A stretch of 6,807 bases of DNA from Lentisphaeria bacterium (GTDB taxonomy: Bacteria; Verrucomicrobiota; Lentisphaeria; Victivallales; UBA1829). Positions 1 through 6,352 of the stretch are shown in pieces. Each line of letters starts with the position of its first letter. Positions within the stretch are counted from its first letter, which is position 1. Under the pieces are notes generated by a model, which was not told where the DNA came from, ran no database searches, and saw only the letters and a list, made by a program, of their open reading frames with translations. The DNA lies in assembly GCA_019408975.1 (NCBI GenBank), contig DXVA01000158.1, positions 1 to 6,807 of the forward strand, read 5' to 3'. Position numbers and translations under genes: made by a program.

Positions 1-414
1 GCCGGGCTTGGTTTGAATCCCTATGTCCGTGTGACGAGCCCCCTGCGGCGCTATGTCGATCTTCTTGCGCACCAGCAGCTTCGGCGCTGGATTGCCGGGC
101 AGGAGCTGCTGACGCCCGAACAGCTGGAAGAACATTTCCTGTCCAGCGAAAAAGAATCGCTGATCCGCCGTAAACTGGAGCGTCAGGCGGATGATTTCTG
201 GATGCAGGTTTTCTTCCGGCAGAACCCGGAATGGAGCGGCGAGGCTGTGCTTGTGAACCGCATCGACGACCGCCTTACGTTTCTGATTCCTTCCCTTGCA
301 TATGAATTCAAGAGCCGTTGGGGCGGTAAAATCGAGCTGGGAGAATCGGTTCCGGTGAAAATACGCTCCGCCGACCCCACAACGCTCAGCGCCCAGTTCC
401 GGATCGAACGGTAA
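1..414 (+). CDS. RNB-family exoribonuclease (RNase II/R type), C-terminal part only
   Basis: This is the 3' end of a gene that begins upstream of the window; the reading frame is open from base 1 to the TAA at 412-414 (137 residues). Residues 2-4 (GLG) followed by Y8-V-R-V-TSPLRRY and DLLAHQQL match the last strongly conserved block of the RNB catalytic domain. R16 in TSPLR aligns with the catalytic-site arginine of E. coli RNase II (R500). The family degrades RNA 3' to 5' in the cytoplasm, releasing nucleoside monophosphates. The metal-binding aspartates lie upstream and cannot be seen. The last roughly 70 residues are beta-rich and fit the S1-like RNA-binding domain that usually closes these proteins. 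The TSPLRRYVDLLAH wording seems closer to the cyanobacterial/plastid-like RNB group than to E. coli RNase R, but I cannot tell RNase II from RNase R, so no symbol is given. Confidence 0.9.
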   Translation, partial: AGLGLNPYVRVTSPLRRYVDLLAHQQLRRWIAGQELLTPEQLEEHFLSSEKESLIRRKLERQADDFWMQVFFRQNPEWSGEAVLVNRIDDRLTFLIPSLAYEFKSRWGGKIELGESVPVKIRSADPTTLSAQFRIER

Positions 415-530
415 GATTGACTATGCCGCATTCTGAGCAGGAAGAACTGCGGGTGCGGGCATGAACAGACTCCTGTTCAATATATTTCGAGACTGCTTGA
501 GAAAACGGGGGGGATGCCCGGGAATGATGT

Positions 531-572
531 TTTTCAGGATGAACCGGTGCAGATCGGATGCTTTCCTGAAAA
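531..572. repeat. 9-bp inverted repeat with possible inner stem
   Basis: TTTTCAGGA (531-539) is exactly complementary to TCCTGAAAA (564-572) across a 24-base loop. A further CCG/CGG pairing is possible inside the loop. It lies in the long 3' untranslated region of the RNB gene. No U-tract follows the right arm on either strand, so it is not a good intrinsic terminator. It could be a 3'-end processing or RNA-stability structure, or chance. Confidence 0.4.
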
Positions 573-646
573 GAACATATTCCTCTCCGATCATATGGAA
601 CAACGTCGATTGTCATGCAGACTCAACAGATGCGACAGGAGAGACC

Positions 647-670
647 CGGCAAACCAAGTTTGCCGTCTTT
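647..670 (+). terminator. Intrinsic terminator candidate downstream of the RNB gene
   Basis: CGGCAAAC (647-654) and GTTTGCCG (658-665) form a perfect 8-bp stem with a 3-base CAA loop, followed directly by TCTTTAT. The T-tract is short and interrupted, and the hairpin lies about 230 bases after the RNB stop. The orientation suits plus-strand transcripts; the minus-strand reading has no T-tract. It would separate RNB-gene transcription from the regulator promoter at 824. Confidence 0.6.
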
Positions 671-823
671 ATAAAAATAATATGGTGTGGGTGTGTTGCA
701 TCTGCCGCAGTCCAGCGGAATAAACTGTTTGTGCTCTCCCTGCCGGACAGACAGGAAAAGGTGGGATGAGGGCATCTTTGAAGTTTTTTCCAATGTTTTT
801 TTGTATTTTTGTGAAAATCCCTA

Positions 824-851
824 TTGACAAAAACTGATTTTCAGATATAAT
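824..851 (+). promoter_or_regulatory. Consensus sigma70-type promoter of the regulator operon
   Basis: TTGACA (824-829) and TATAAT (846-851) both match the housekeeping -35 and -10 consensus exactly, with a 16-bp spacer. T-rich tracts lie immediately upstream. Transcription should start around 857-860, inside the palindrome at 851-870, leaving a leader of roughly 25 bases before the regulator start codon. A promoter this close to consensus should be strong unless repressed, which fits negative autoregulation. Confidence 0.85.
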
Positions 852-870
852 ATATTGTATATACTATATA
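851..870. promoter_or_regulatory. Putative operator: 20-bp near-perfect palindrome
   Basis: TATATTGTATATACTATATA equals its own reverse complement except at one symmetric pair (856 and 865). The central GTATATAC is a perfect palindrome. It abuts the -10 box and covers the expected transcription start, a typical place for repressor blockage. The half-site shape TTGTA/TAC-A resembles operators of GntR-headed, sugar-sensing regulators such as B. subtilis AraR (TTGTACGTACAA). It is therefore the natural candidate site for the regulator encoded just downstream. The sequence is AT-rich, so part of the symmetry could be chance. Confidence 0.65.
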
Positions 871-884
871 AGGAAACAGTAACA

Positions 885-1961
885 ATGGAATCGATGCACA
901 AACAGATTTTGAAGACAATGAAGGCGAGAATCTCCGGACTTCAGGAGGGCGCCAGGCTTGCAAGCGAAATGGAACTGTGCAGAGAATTCGGTGTCTCACG
1001 CATGACGATCAACAAGGTGATCGGGGAACTGGCGAAAGAGGGATATGTGAACCGGCTCCGCCGCTGGGGGACATTCGTCCGCCGGAAACAGTACCCGTCG
1101 CGACTGATCACATTTCTCCTGCCGTGCCCGGACAGTATGTTGTTGAACGATTATGCCTCCGCAGTCCGGCGGCATCTGCTTTCCGGTATTCTGAGGGCTG
1201 TCCGCGAGACGGGAATGCGTCTGGAGACGATTGCCGTTTCCCCGACCAATGACCCGCGCGAGATTGATCTATCCTGCCTGCGGCATCTGGATGAAAACAG
1301 TCTTGTGATTGTGTCCGGCATCTGGTATGCCAAGGCATTTGAAACCTTACAAAGTTCCGGAGCCCGTGTGCTGCTGATCGATGAGCAGGTTGCCCATACC
1401 TGCCGGAATGAATGGAAATATGCGAAGAACTGGCTGCTCAGCGAAATGGACAATACAACGGCGACCTGTGAACTGGTTCACCAGCTTTATGAAAAAGGCT
1501 GCCGCCGGATTGCCGTCATTTCTCCTTACCTGTTCAAAGGACAACCGTGGCTGACCGGTTATCTTCGCGCGATTCAGGAACTGGGACTGCCGGAGCTGAC
1601 TCTCAATCTGCCTGCTCCGGAGGCGGGACTTTCCGACTCGGACCGTGCTTTTCTGATCGACAGGCATTGCGACGGCGTTCTGCTGTTCATGAAACATTTT
1701 CGTCTGGTCGGCGATACGGTCAATGCCGTTCTGAGGCTTCCTGATTTCATCCGGATCGGCGGAATGTTCTACGATGCGGGATACAATTTTATCCGTGAAC
1801 CGTTTCCTGTCTTCCATTTTCAGCATGAATATCTGGGATATGATGCCGTAATGCGGCTCCTGAACGAGTCCGAACCGCTTTTGAAAGAGTATCAGCCGAG
1901 TTATGACTTTGAAGATGGAGAGGACAAGTTGAAAGGTCGTATGGCATTGATTGAGCAATGA
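885..1961 (+). CDS. GntR-type winged-helix regulator with LacI-like sugar-sensing domain
   Basis: A 358-residue cytoplasmic transcription factor, probably a repressor of its own operon. Residues about 4-68 form a GntR-type winged helix: LASEMELCREFGVSRMTINK is the helix-turn-helix, and GYVNRLRRWGTFV is the wing, with Trp61 where many GntR proteins have Gly-Lys before GTFV. Residues about 72-345 look like a LacI/GalR periplasmic-binding-protein-like sensor. They include the segment DN-TTATCELVHQLYEKGCRRIAVIS (189-213), which matches the family's start of the second subdomain. This GntR-plus-LacI layout is that of AraR. Start choice: ATG 885 has AAGGA (870-874) 10 bases upstream; a TTG at 855 would extend the frame but lies in the -10/operator region and cannot be on most of the transcript. 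The gene is first in the operon, 51 bp ahead of the pilin-like gene. The ligand is probably a sugar derived from the substrate of the downstream enzymes, but it is not identifiable here. Confidence 0.88.
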   Translation: MESMHKQILKTMKARISGLQEGARLASEMELCREFGVSRMTINKVIGELAKEGYVNRLRRWGTFVRRKQYPSRLITFLLPCPDSMLLNDYASAVRRHLLSGILRAVRETGMRLETIAVSPTNDPREIDLSCLRHLDENSLVIVSGIWYAKAFETLQSSGARVLLIDEQVAHTCRNEWKYAKNWLLSEMDNTTATCELVHQLYEKGCRRIAVISPYLFKGQPWLTGYLRAIQELGLPELTLNLPAPEAGLSDSDRAFLIDRHCDGVLLFMKHFRLVGDTVNAVLRLPDFIRIGGMFYDAGYNFIREPFPVFHFQHEYLGYDAVMRLLNESEPLLKEYQPSYDFEDGEDKLKGRMALIEQ

Positions 1962-2002
1962 AGGTCAGAGTAACCGGAACAATTAAAAAATATTTTCAAA
2001 AC

Positions 2003-2007
2003 GGAGG
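2003..2007 (+). promoter_or_regulatory. Strong ribosome binding site (GGAGG) fixing the long-leader pilin start
   Basis: GGAGG sits 5 bases before ATG 2013. It is the strongest Shine-Dalgarno sequence in the operon and is the reason for accepting the upstream start, which gives an unusually long pre-pilin leader. The later in-frame ATGs at 2052 and 2070 have no comparable site. Confidence 0.7.
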
Positions 2008-2012
2008 TTTCA

Positions 2013-2834
2013 ATGGAAGGAATGAAGTGCACGCAAATTAAATTATTTATCATGAAAGCTTGCGGAAATATGATTTCCGCTCAGTTTACAGAAAGAGCGG
2101 GGAGAATTCAAAATTTATCCTGCAGATTTCCCCATTCCCCGCATCCATGGTACACATTCACATTAATAGAGTTATTAATCGTAATTTCGATCATCGCGAT
2201 TCTTGCGGCAATGCTTCTGCCGGCGCTGAACAAGGCGAAAGAGCGTGCTGTGGGCGCTTTATGCACCAATTCACTGAAACAGAATCTGCTGGTTCTGCAT
2301 AATTATGCCAATGACTACAACTGCTATGCCGGGGCGCGTCCACCCTCTCCCTACTACGGTTACAGACGCGTTCTTGCGGCAAGCGGGCATATTCCAGCCA
2401 AACCGGCTTCATATCTTCCTTATTTCACATGGTTTCCCAGAAACTGGGGCTGCCCTGCGATGTTCCGGAAATTTCCAGCACTTACCAGCGATGGACGCTG
2501 GATTCAATATGAGAGGCTTTACGGGATGCCTACCCATGCGCTTGCTCTTGATGATGATAATCATCAGGAGCTGGGCTGGGGTTTCAAAGTGACGGGCAGA
2601 TACAACTACAGGCAGCCCAGCCAGTTCATTTATCTTGCAGACTCCGCATATACGGGAAACGGAGTACCTTACGCCTATTGGGATTCCCGTCCTACACCGC
2701 AGATTCAATACGGGCTTTCTCTCAATCATTATAAAAATGCCGGGCTGGGGTTTCTGGACGGACATGCAAGCATGATGAACAGAGCGGATATCCGCAGCAA
2801 ATACCGGCATAACCGTTTTTCCGTTATGCCATAA
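2013..2834 (+). CDS. Type II/IV pseudopilin-like protein with H-X9-DG C-terminal motif
   Basis: A 273-residue protein with a prepilin-type N-terminal segment: F49-TLIELLIVISIIAILAAMLLPALNKAKERA. The FTLIE box puts mature residue +1 at F49 and the conserved Glu(+5) at E53. The hydrophobic helix runs to about residue 70 and would anchor the protein in the inner membrane or a pilus-like fibre. CTNSLKQNLLVLHNYANDYN (83-102) matches the post-helix region of DUF1559-type proteins. Near the C-terminus H239, nine residues, then D249-G250 (in GFLDGHASMM) is the H-X9-DG prepilin-associated motif, a hallmark of proteins abundant in Lentisphaerae and Planctomycetes. Oddities: the leader is 48 residues, against the usual 6-25 or so, and residue -1 is Thr, not Gly. 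Two leader Cys (6, 17) plus C37 precede the cleavage site. The gene lies 23 bp before the GH28 gene, suggesting a surface or export role linked to the hydrolases; its exact function is unknown. Confidence 0.85.
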   Translation: MEGMKCTQIKLFIMKACGNMISAQFTERAGRIQNLSCRFPHSPHPWYTFTLIELLIVISIIAILAAMLLPALNKAKERAVGALCTNSLKQNLLVLHNYANDYNCYAGARPPSPYYGYRRVLAASGHIPAKPASYLPYFTWFPRNWGCPAMFRKFPALTSDGRWIQYERLYGMPTHALALDDDNHQELGWGFKVTGRYNYRQPSQFIYLADSAYTGNGVPYAYWDSRPTPQIQYGLSLNHYKNAGLGFLDGHASMMNRADIRSKYRHNRFSVMP

Positions 2835-2857
2835 CTGATAAAGAAAAGGTTTTCATC

Positions 2858-4276
2858 ATGAACTTCAACATCCGTGATTTCGGAGCCGCCGGCGACGGTG
2901 AACACAATGATACGGCGGCGATTCAAGGGGCGATTGACGCCGCGGTGCAGGAGGGGGGAGGGAGAGTTGTTCTGCCGCCCGGCGTTTACTGCTCCGGCAC
3001 GATTTTTCTGCGAAGCAATGTGGAACTGCATCTGCAGAGCGGCGCCGAACTGCTCGGAAGTCCGAGAAAGGAGGATTACACGAATCGCTGGAATGCCCCT
3101 TATGACTGCGGCTGTGTTTCGGAATACGCTTCTGAAATGCACCTGATCTATTCATGGCGGCAGAAGAATATTGCCATTACGGGGCAGGGAAGTGTCAACG
3201 GCAACGGAACCGCGTTTTTCGATCTGAACGCCGAAGTTCACCCGCGCCGCCCGAACTGGGGATATGCAAACCGCTGGCGTCCCGGTCAGATGGTGGCTCT
3301 GCTGGAGTGTGAGAATGTCCGCATCGACGGCGTGACGCTCTGTAATTCCACCTACTGGACGCTCTGGCCGTATGCCTGCCGCGACGTGGCAATTACCGAT
3401 ATCCGCATCCGCAATGATTACCGCACTCCGAACGGAGACGGCATTGATCCGGACTGCTGCACTAATGTCAGGATTGAAAACTGTGACATTCAGGCGGGGG
3501 ATGACTGCATTGCCCTGCGTGCCAACAGGGGAAGATCGGGACTGATGCTTGATCTTGAGCATGTCGTGATCTCGAACTGCATTTTTGACACGCCGCTGGG
3601 AGGGGTACGGTTCGGACCTTCCGGCGAGCAATCCGTCCTGCGCAATATCACCGTTTCCAACTGCGTGATCCGTCATGCGGGGAAGGGGCTGCTTTTCTCT
3701 CTCTGGCACGGCAGCGTCTGGAAGAAAGGGTGTCTGATTGAAAATGTCCGCATATCCAATCTGGTGATTCACGCGGATGCGCCGCTGCGGATGTATATCA
3801 TGGATGGGTGCGGCGGCACGGAATGTGGTTTCCGCAGGATTCATATTTCCGGTATTACCGCTTTCGGAAACGATACCTGCACACTGCTCGGAGGCGGGGA
3901 CGGAGTGTTTGAGGATGTTTGCATCAGCGACTTCGATCTGACTCTGACGGGATTGGAACCGTGTCTGGGAGCGAAGATGGTGCAGGAGGCTGCCGGCAGC
4001 GCGTTTGCGGTACGCGAGGCGAAGAATATTCAATTCAGGAATGTGCGGATCAAATCGGAGAAAGCCATGTTGAAGCATGTGATTGACGCCGAGGAGGTCG
4101 ATGGTTTGAAAATCGCTGACTGCGAACTGCGGACCGGAGTTTTGTCCGGCGACTCTCTTCGCTGTGTCAATGTGCGCGGTCTTCAGATTGAAAATACTGT
4201 TTTTCCGGAAAGACGGAATGACCGGGAGCAGATACGGAACGAAAAACATAATGAGACAAGGAGAATCCGGATATGA
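2858..4276 (+). CDS. GH28-family (polygalacturonase-like) beta-helix protein, atypical active site
   Basis: A 472-residue protein. FGAAGDGEHNDTAAIQGAID (8-27) is the standard opening of pectate-lyase-3/GH28 right-handed beta-helices, and VVLPPGVYCSGTIFLRSNVELHL follows as in the family. Catalytic carboxylates are present: D194 in N192-G-D-G-I-D and D215/D216 in GDDCIALR, equivalent to D180, D201 and D202 of Aspergillus niger PGII. The later conserved elements differ. The usual G-H-G is L247-G248-G249, so His is absent, and the usual R-I-K is L279-F280-S281, so the substrate-binding Arg and Lys are absent. GH28 enzymes invert galacturonate or related linkages; this member probably acts on another glycan or a modified uronate. 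There is no signal peptide (MNFNIRDFG is already fold sequence), implying a cytoplasmic location. Start ATG 2858 has AAAGG (2845-2849) 8 bases upstream. The stop overlaps the next start (ATGA, 4273-4276), indicating translational coupling. Confidence 0.9.
   Translation: MNFNIRDFGAAGDGEHNDTAAIQGAIDAAVQEGGGRVVLPPGVYCSGTIFLRSNVELHLQSGAELLGSPRKEDYTNRWNAPYDCGCVSEYASEMHLIYSWRQKNIAITGQGSVNGNGTAFFDLNAEVHPRRPNWGYANRWRPGQMVALLECENVRIDGVTLCNSTYWTLWPYACRDVAITDIRIRNDYRTPNGDGIDPDCCTNVRIENCDIQAGDDCIALRANRGRSGLMLDLEHVVISNCIFDTPLGGVRFGPSGEQSVLRNITVSNCVIRHAGKGLLFSLWHGSVWKKGCLIENVRISNLVIHADAPLRMYIMDGCGGTECGFRRIHISGITAFGNDTCTLLGGGDGVFEDVCISDFDLTLTGLEPCLGAKMVQEAAGSAFAVREAKNIQFRNVRIKSEKAMLKHVIDAEEVDGLKIADCELRTGVLSGDSLRCVNVRGLQIENTVFPERRNDREQIRNEKHNETRRIRI
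4258..4263 (+). promoter_or_regulatory. Ribosome binding site for the TIM-barrel gene inside the GH28 reading frame
   Basis: AAGGAG, 9 bases before ATG 4273, is embedded in the last codons of the GH28 gene. It supports the start that yields a good signal peptide and a 4-base ATGA overlap between the two genes. Confidence 0.7.
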
Positions 4277-6225
4277 AGTTACGTCTTTTTACAGCAGGAA
4301 TCCTGCTTCCGGGAATGATTTTTGCGGGAAGCGCGGAAGATACGGATCTTTCCGGCTATACCGGAGCGGAGACAGAGGCATCACTGGAAAGCATCGTCGC
4401 CAACGGAGGTTTTGAGCGGGGCGCCGACGGCTGGATCTTAAAAAAAGATTGCCGGATCGAGAAGAACGGCGGGCGCAATGGAACTGCGGCTTTGCGCTAT
4501 GAACGGCGCAACCCGAAAGAGTATCAGCTTGTCGGCACACCGGTGAAGTTGGAGCCGGGGAAATTTTACCGTTTCGGCGCATGGATCAAAACGGAACAGG
4601 TGACGAATCCGAATGGCAGAGGCGGAGCTGCTGTCGCACTGGAATTTTCCAAAGACGGGGGGAACGGCAGAAAAGCTTTTTTAAGCGGGCGTTATCCCCG
4701 CGGCGTTACCGGTACGGCGGACTGGACATGGATTTCAGACGTCGTGAGAGTGCCGAAGAATGCAATCGGCGCACATATTACGCTGTATCTGCACCCAAAA
4801 GCCACCGGTACTGCATGGTTCGACGATATTTCCGTTCAGGAGCAAGGCCGTAATTTATGGTCACTGAATCCCATTGCGCCTTTCGGAAACCTCTTCGGCA
4901 AAAGTGTTCCTGTCCGCCTTTCCTATGACGGAAAAGAGATTCCTGTCGGTTCTTATGCCGTGCAGATGAATATCCGTTCCACGAAGTTCTCACAGCGGCT
5001 GAAAGCAGGGGCGCAGATGGAATTCAGCATTCCGGAGTCGGTGCAGGGGAACTGCGATATCGAATTCCTGATTCTGGATACGGCAAAGAAAAAGATTCTC
5101 TTTTCCCGTGTGTTTCCGCTGAACATCCGGCGGGGAAACGGTTCAAAAGTCATGCTGGATGCTTCAGGGCGTATGCTGGTTGACGGGCATCCGTTCATGC
5201 CGGTCGGAATTTTCGGCAGTTCGCTGATTCCGGCACAGCTTGAGATGCTGCGCGAGGCCGGGGTCAACTGCATTCTGCCGTATGGCAGCATGGGGTTGAG
5301 AGCCGATCCGCAGGCGCCTCCCTCCAGGGAACAGATCGTAAAAGCAATGGATATTGCCGCCGCAAAGGGAATGAAAGTGATCTTCAGCATCAAAGACGTC
5401 GGCTCTTCACAAAGTTACGGGTTCGACCGTTGGATGGGGATTTCCGGTTACAAAAACATTACCGCCGACGTTGTCAATCTGTTGAAAGATCATCCTGCTC
5501 TGCTTGCATGGTTCAGCGCCGATGAGGCGCCTGTCAGCCAGGTGCCGCGCCTGACGGAGATACGCCGCATCTGCAATCAGCTGGACCCGGAACATCCGGT
5601 CTACGGTGTATTTTACCAATATGAGGAACTCCCTTTTTACGGACCGGCTTTCGATGTGATCGGAATTGATCCCTATCCTTTGAGCGGCAACACTTTGCGG
5701 AGTGTGGTATTTGCGATGGATCAGGCTCGGCGCACCGGGCTGCCTGTCTGGAGCGTACCGCAGATATTCAACTGGGCGGCATATAAAAAAGAGGAAAAAG
5801 GCCGTCCGAACCCCTCCGAGGAGAAAATGCGTTCCCTGATTCTTCTGGAAGCGGCGATGGGAGCCAAAGGTTTTATTTTCTACAGCCTCCACGATCTGCG
5901 CCCGCCGAGAATGCCGGAGGGGAATTTCGAGAAGGAATGGCCGAAAATCAAACGCATCGTCGCTCTGATGAAACGTCTGGAGCCCTATATCATGTCCGGC
6001 GAAGAACCGGTGATTTTACGGAAAAATGAGATCGTAGCGGCGGAACTGCGCAACTCCGAAGGACGGAAAGCGATTCTGATCTGTTCCGTCGGACCCGGAA
6101 AATGCCGGACGGAATTGAAGCTGAAAGGAAAGTTCCGTTCCGAATACGGCAGGACGAAGCAGGACGGGGGCGTCTTGATTTTTGAGGGAGAAGATATCAG
6201 TTCCGACGTTCTCTGGCAGGAATGA
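4273..6225 (+). CDS. Secreted carbohydrate-binding plus TIM-barrel glycoside hydrolase-like protein
   Basis: A 650-residue exported protein. Residues 1-21 (MKLRLFTAGILLPGMIFAGSA) are a signal peptide with probable cleavage after A21. Residues about 40-190 resemble a CBM4/9-type jelly-roll: NGGFERGADGWIL near the start, FYRFGAWIKT in the middle and AWFDDISVQE at the end. Residues about 195-288 form a beta-rich linker domain, possibly Ig-like. From V293 (VMLDASGRMLVDGHPFMPVGIFG) a clan GH-A-like (beta/alpha)8 barrel begins. HPALLAWFSADEAP (407-420) places D417-E418 at the end of strand 4, the usual acid/base position. FDVIGIDPYP (460-469) looks like strand 6, PVWSVPQIFNW (491-501) strand 7 and GFIFYSLHD (533-541) strand 8. 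Residues about 577-650 are a small C-terminal beta domain. A Glu expected after strand 7 appears to be Gln497. I cannot assign a GH family; GH5-, GH42- or GH2-barrel-like are all possible. Last gene of the operon, translationally coupled to the GH28 gene. Confidence 0.82.
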   Translation: MKLRLFTAGILLPGMIFAGSAEDTDLSGYTGAETEASLESIVANGGFERGADGWILKKDCRIEKNGGRNGTAALRYERRNPKEYQLVGTPVKLEPGKFYRFGAWIKTEQVTNPNGRGGAAVALEFSKDGGNGRKAFLSGRYPRGVTGTADWTWISDVVRVPKNAIGAHITLYLHPKATGTAWFDDISVQEQGRNLWSLNPIAPFGNLFGKSVPVRLSYDGKEIPVGSYAVQMNIRSTKFSQRLKAGAQMEFSIPESVQGNCDIEFLILDTAKKKILFSRVFPLNIRRGNGSKVMLDASGRMLVDGHPFMPVGIFGSSLIPAQLEMLREAGVNCILPYGSMGLRADPQAPPSREQIVKAMDIAAAKGMKVIFSIKDVGSSQSYGFDRWMGISGYKNITADVVNLLKDHPALLAWFSADEAPVSQVPRLTEIRRICNQLDPEHPVYGVFYQYEELPFYGPAFDVIGIDPYPLSGNTLRSVVFAMDQARRTGLPVWSVPQIFNWAAYKKEEKGRPNPSEEKMRSLILLEAAMGAKGFIFYSLHDLRPPRMPEGNFEKEWPKIKRIVALMKRLEPYIMSGEEPVILRKNEIVAAELRNSEGRKAILICSVGPGKCRTELKLKGKFRSEYGRTKQDGGVLIFEGEDISSDVLWQE

Positions 6226-6242
6226 CCGGGCAGCACCGGCGG

Positions 6243-6294
6243 GAGCCCGCAGGACGGAATCCAGTTTTCCTGTCCTGTGGGCTCATGCCGTTTT
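6243..6294 (+). terminator. Hairpin terminator candidate at the end of the operon
   Basis: GAGCCCGCAGGAC (6243-6255) pairs with GTCCTGTGGGCTC (6272-6284) over 13 bp with one G-U pair. An inner GGAA/TTCC stem (6256-6259 with 6267-6270) can extend it. It begins 17 bases after the stop codon. The T-run (TTTT, 6291-6294) is short and six bases past the stem, so efficiency as a factor-independent terminator is uncertain; the hairpin may also serve to protect the 3' end. Confidence 0.6.
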
Positions 6295-6352
6295 CCTGCG
6301 CCGCATATGCTGTATCACTCTGCGTCTTCACTTATTTTTTCCGGTTCGCAGA

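Larger units (their letters stand above)
415..823. other. Non-coding interval between RNB gene and regulator promoter
   Basis: About 410 bases with no convincing gene. The open frames here (for example 461-769 on the plus strand) lack a Shine-Dalgarno sequence, are rich in Cys, Arg and Trp, and resemble no family I recognise. The interval holds an inverted repeat at 531-572 and an intrinsic-terminator-like hairpin at 647-670. At 784-810 there are three T-tracts (784-789, 796-802, 806-810) roughly one helical turn apart, just upstream of the next promoter, which could act as curved DNA or an UP-like element. I see no tRNA, rRNA, CRISPR or insertion-sequence ends. Confidence 0.6.

Noticed and set aside
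423..464. 13-codon ATG open frame (MPHSEQEELRVRA) right after the RNB stop, possibly a remnant of a lost gene
   Set aside because: No Shine-Dalgarno sequence, too short to recognise, and no continuation in any frame.
461..769. 102-codon plus-strand open frame in the intergenic region
   Set aside because: No ribosome binding site, odd composition (many Cys, Trp, Arg), crosses the terminator-like hairpin, and resembles no protein family.
757..789. Second possible terminator: AAAGGTG (757-763) with CATCTTT (773-779), then TTTTTT at 784
   Set aside because: Weak AT-rich stem with a G-U pair and a 9-base loop. The T-tract is more simply explained as the upstream region of the 824 promoter.
855..884. 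Upstream TTG start extending the regulator by 10 residues
   Set aside because: It overlaps the -10/operator region at the transcription start and has no ribosome binding site; ATG 885 has AAGGA and gives a normal GntR N-terminus.
1347..1958. 203-codon minus-strand open frame opposite the regulator
   Set aside because: Antisense shadow of the sensor domain, without family resemblance or start signals.
1987..1996. AAAATATTTT palindrome between the regulator and pilin genes
   Set aside because: Low-complexity 10-mer with no -35/-10 pair around it; not enough to call an internal promoter or operator.
3152..4249. 365-codon minus-strand open frame opposite the GH28 gene
   Set aside because: It is antisense to a clear GH28 gene, has no recognisable domain or ribosome binding site, and is explained by the codon composition of the real gene.
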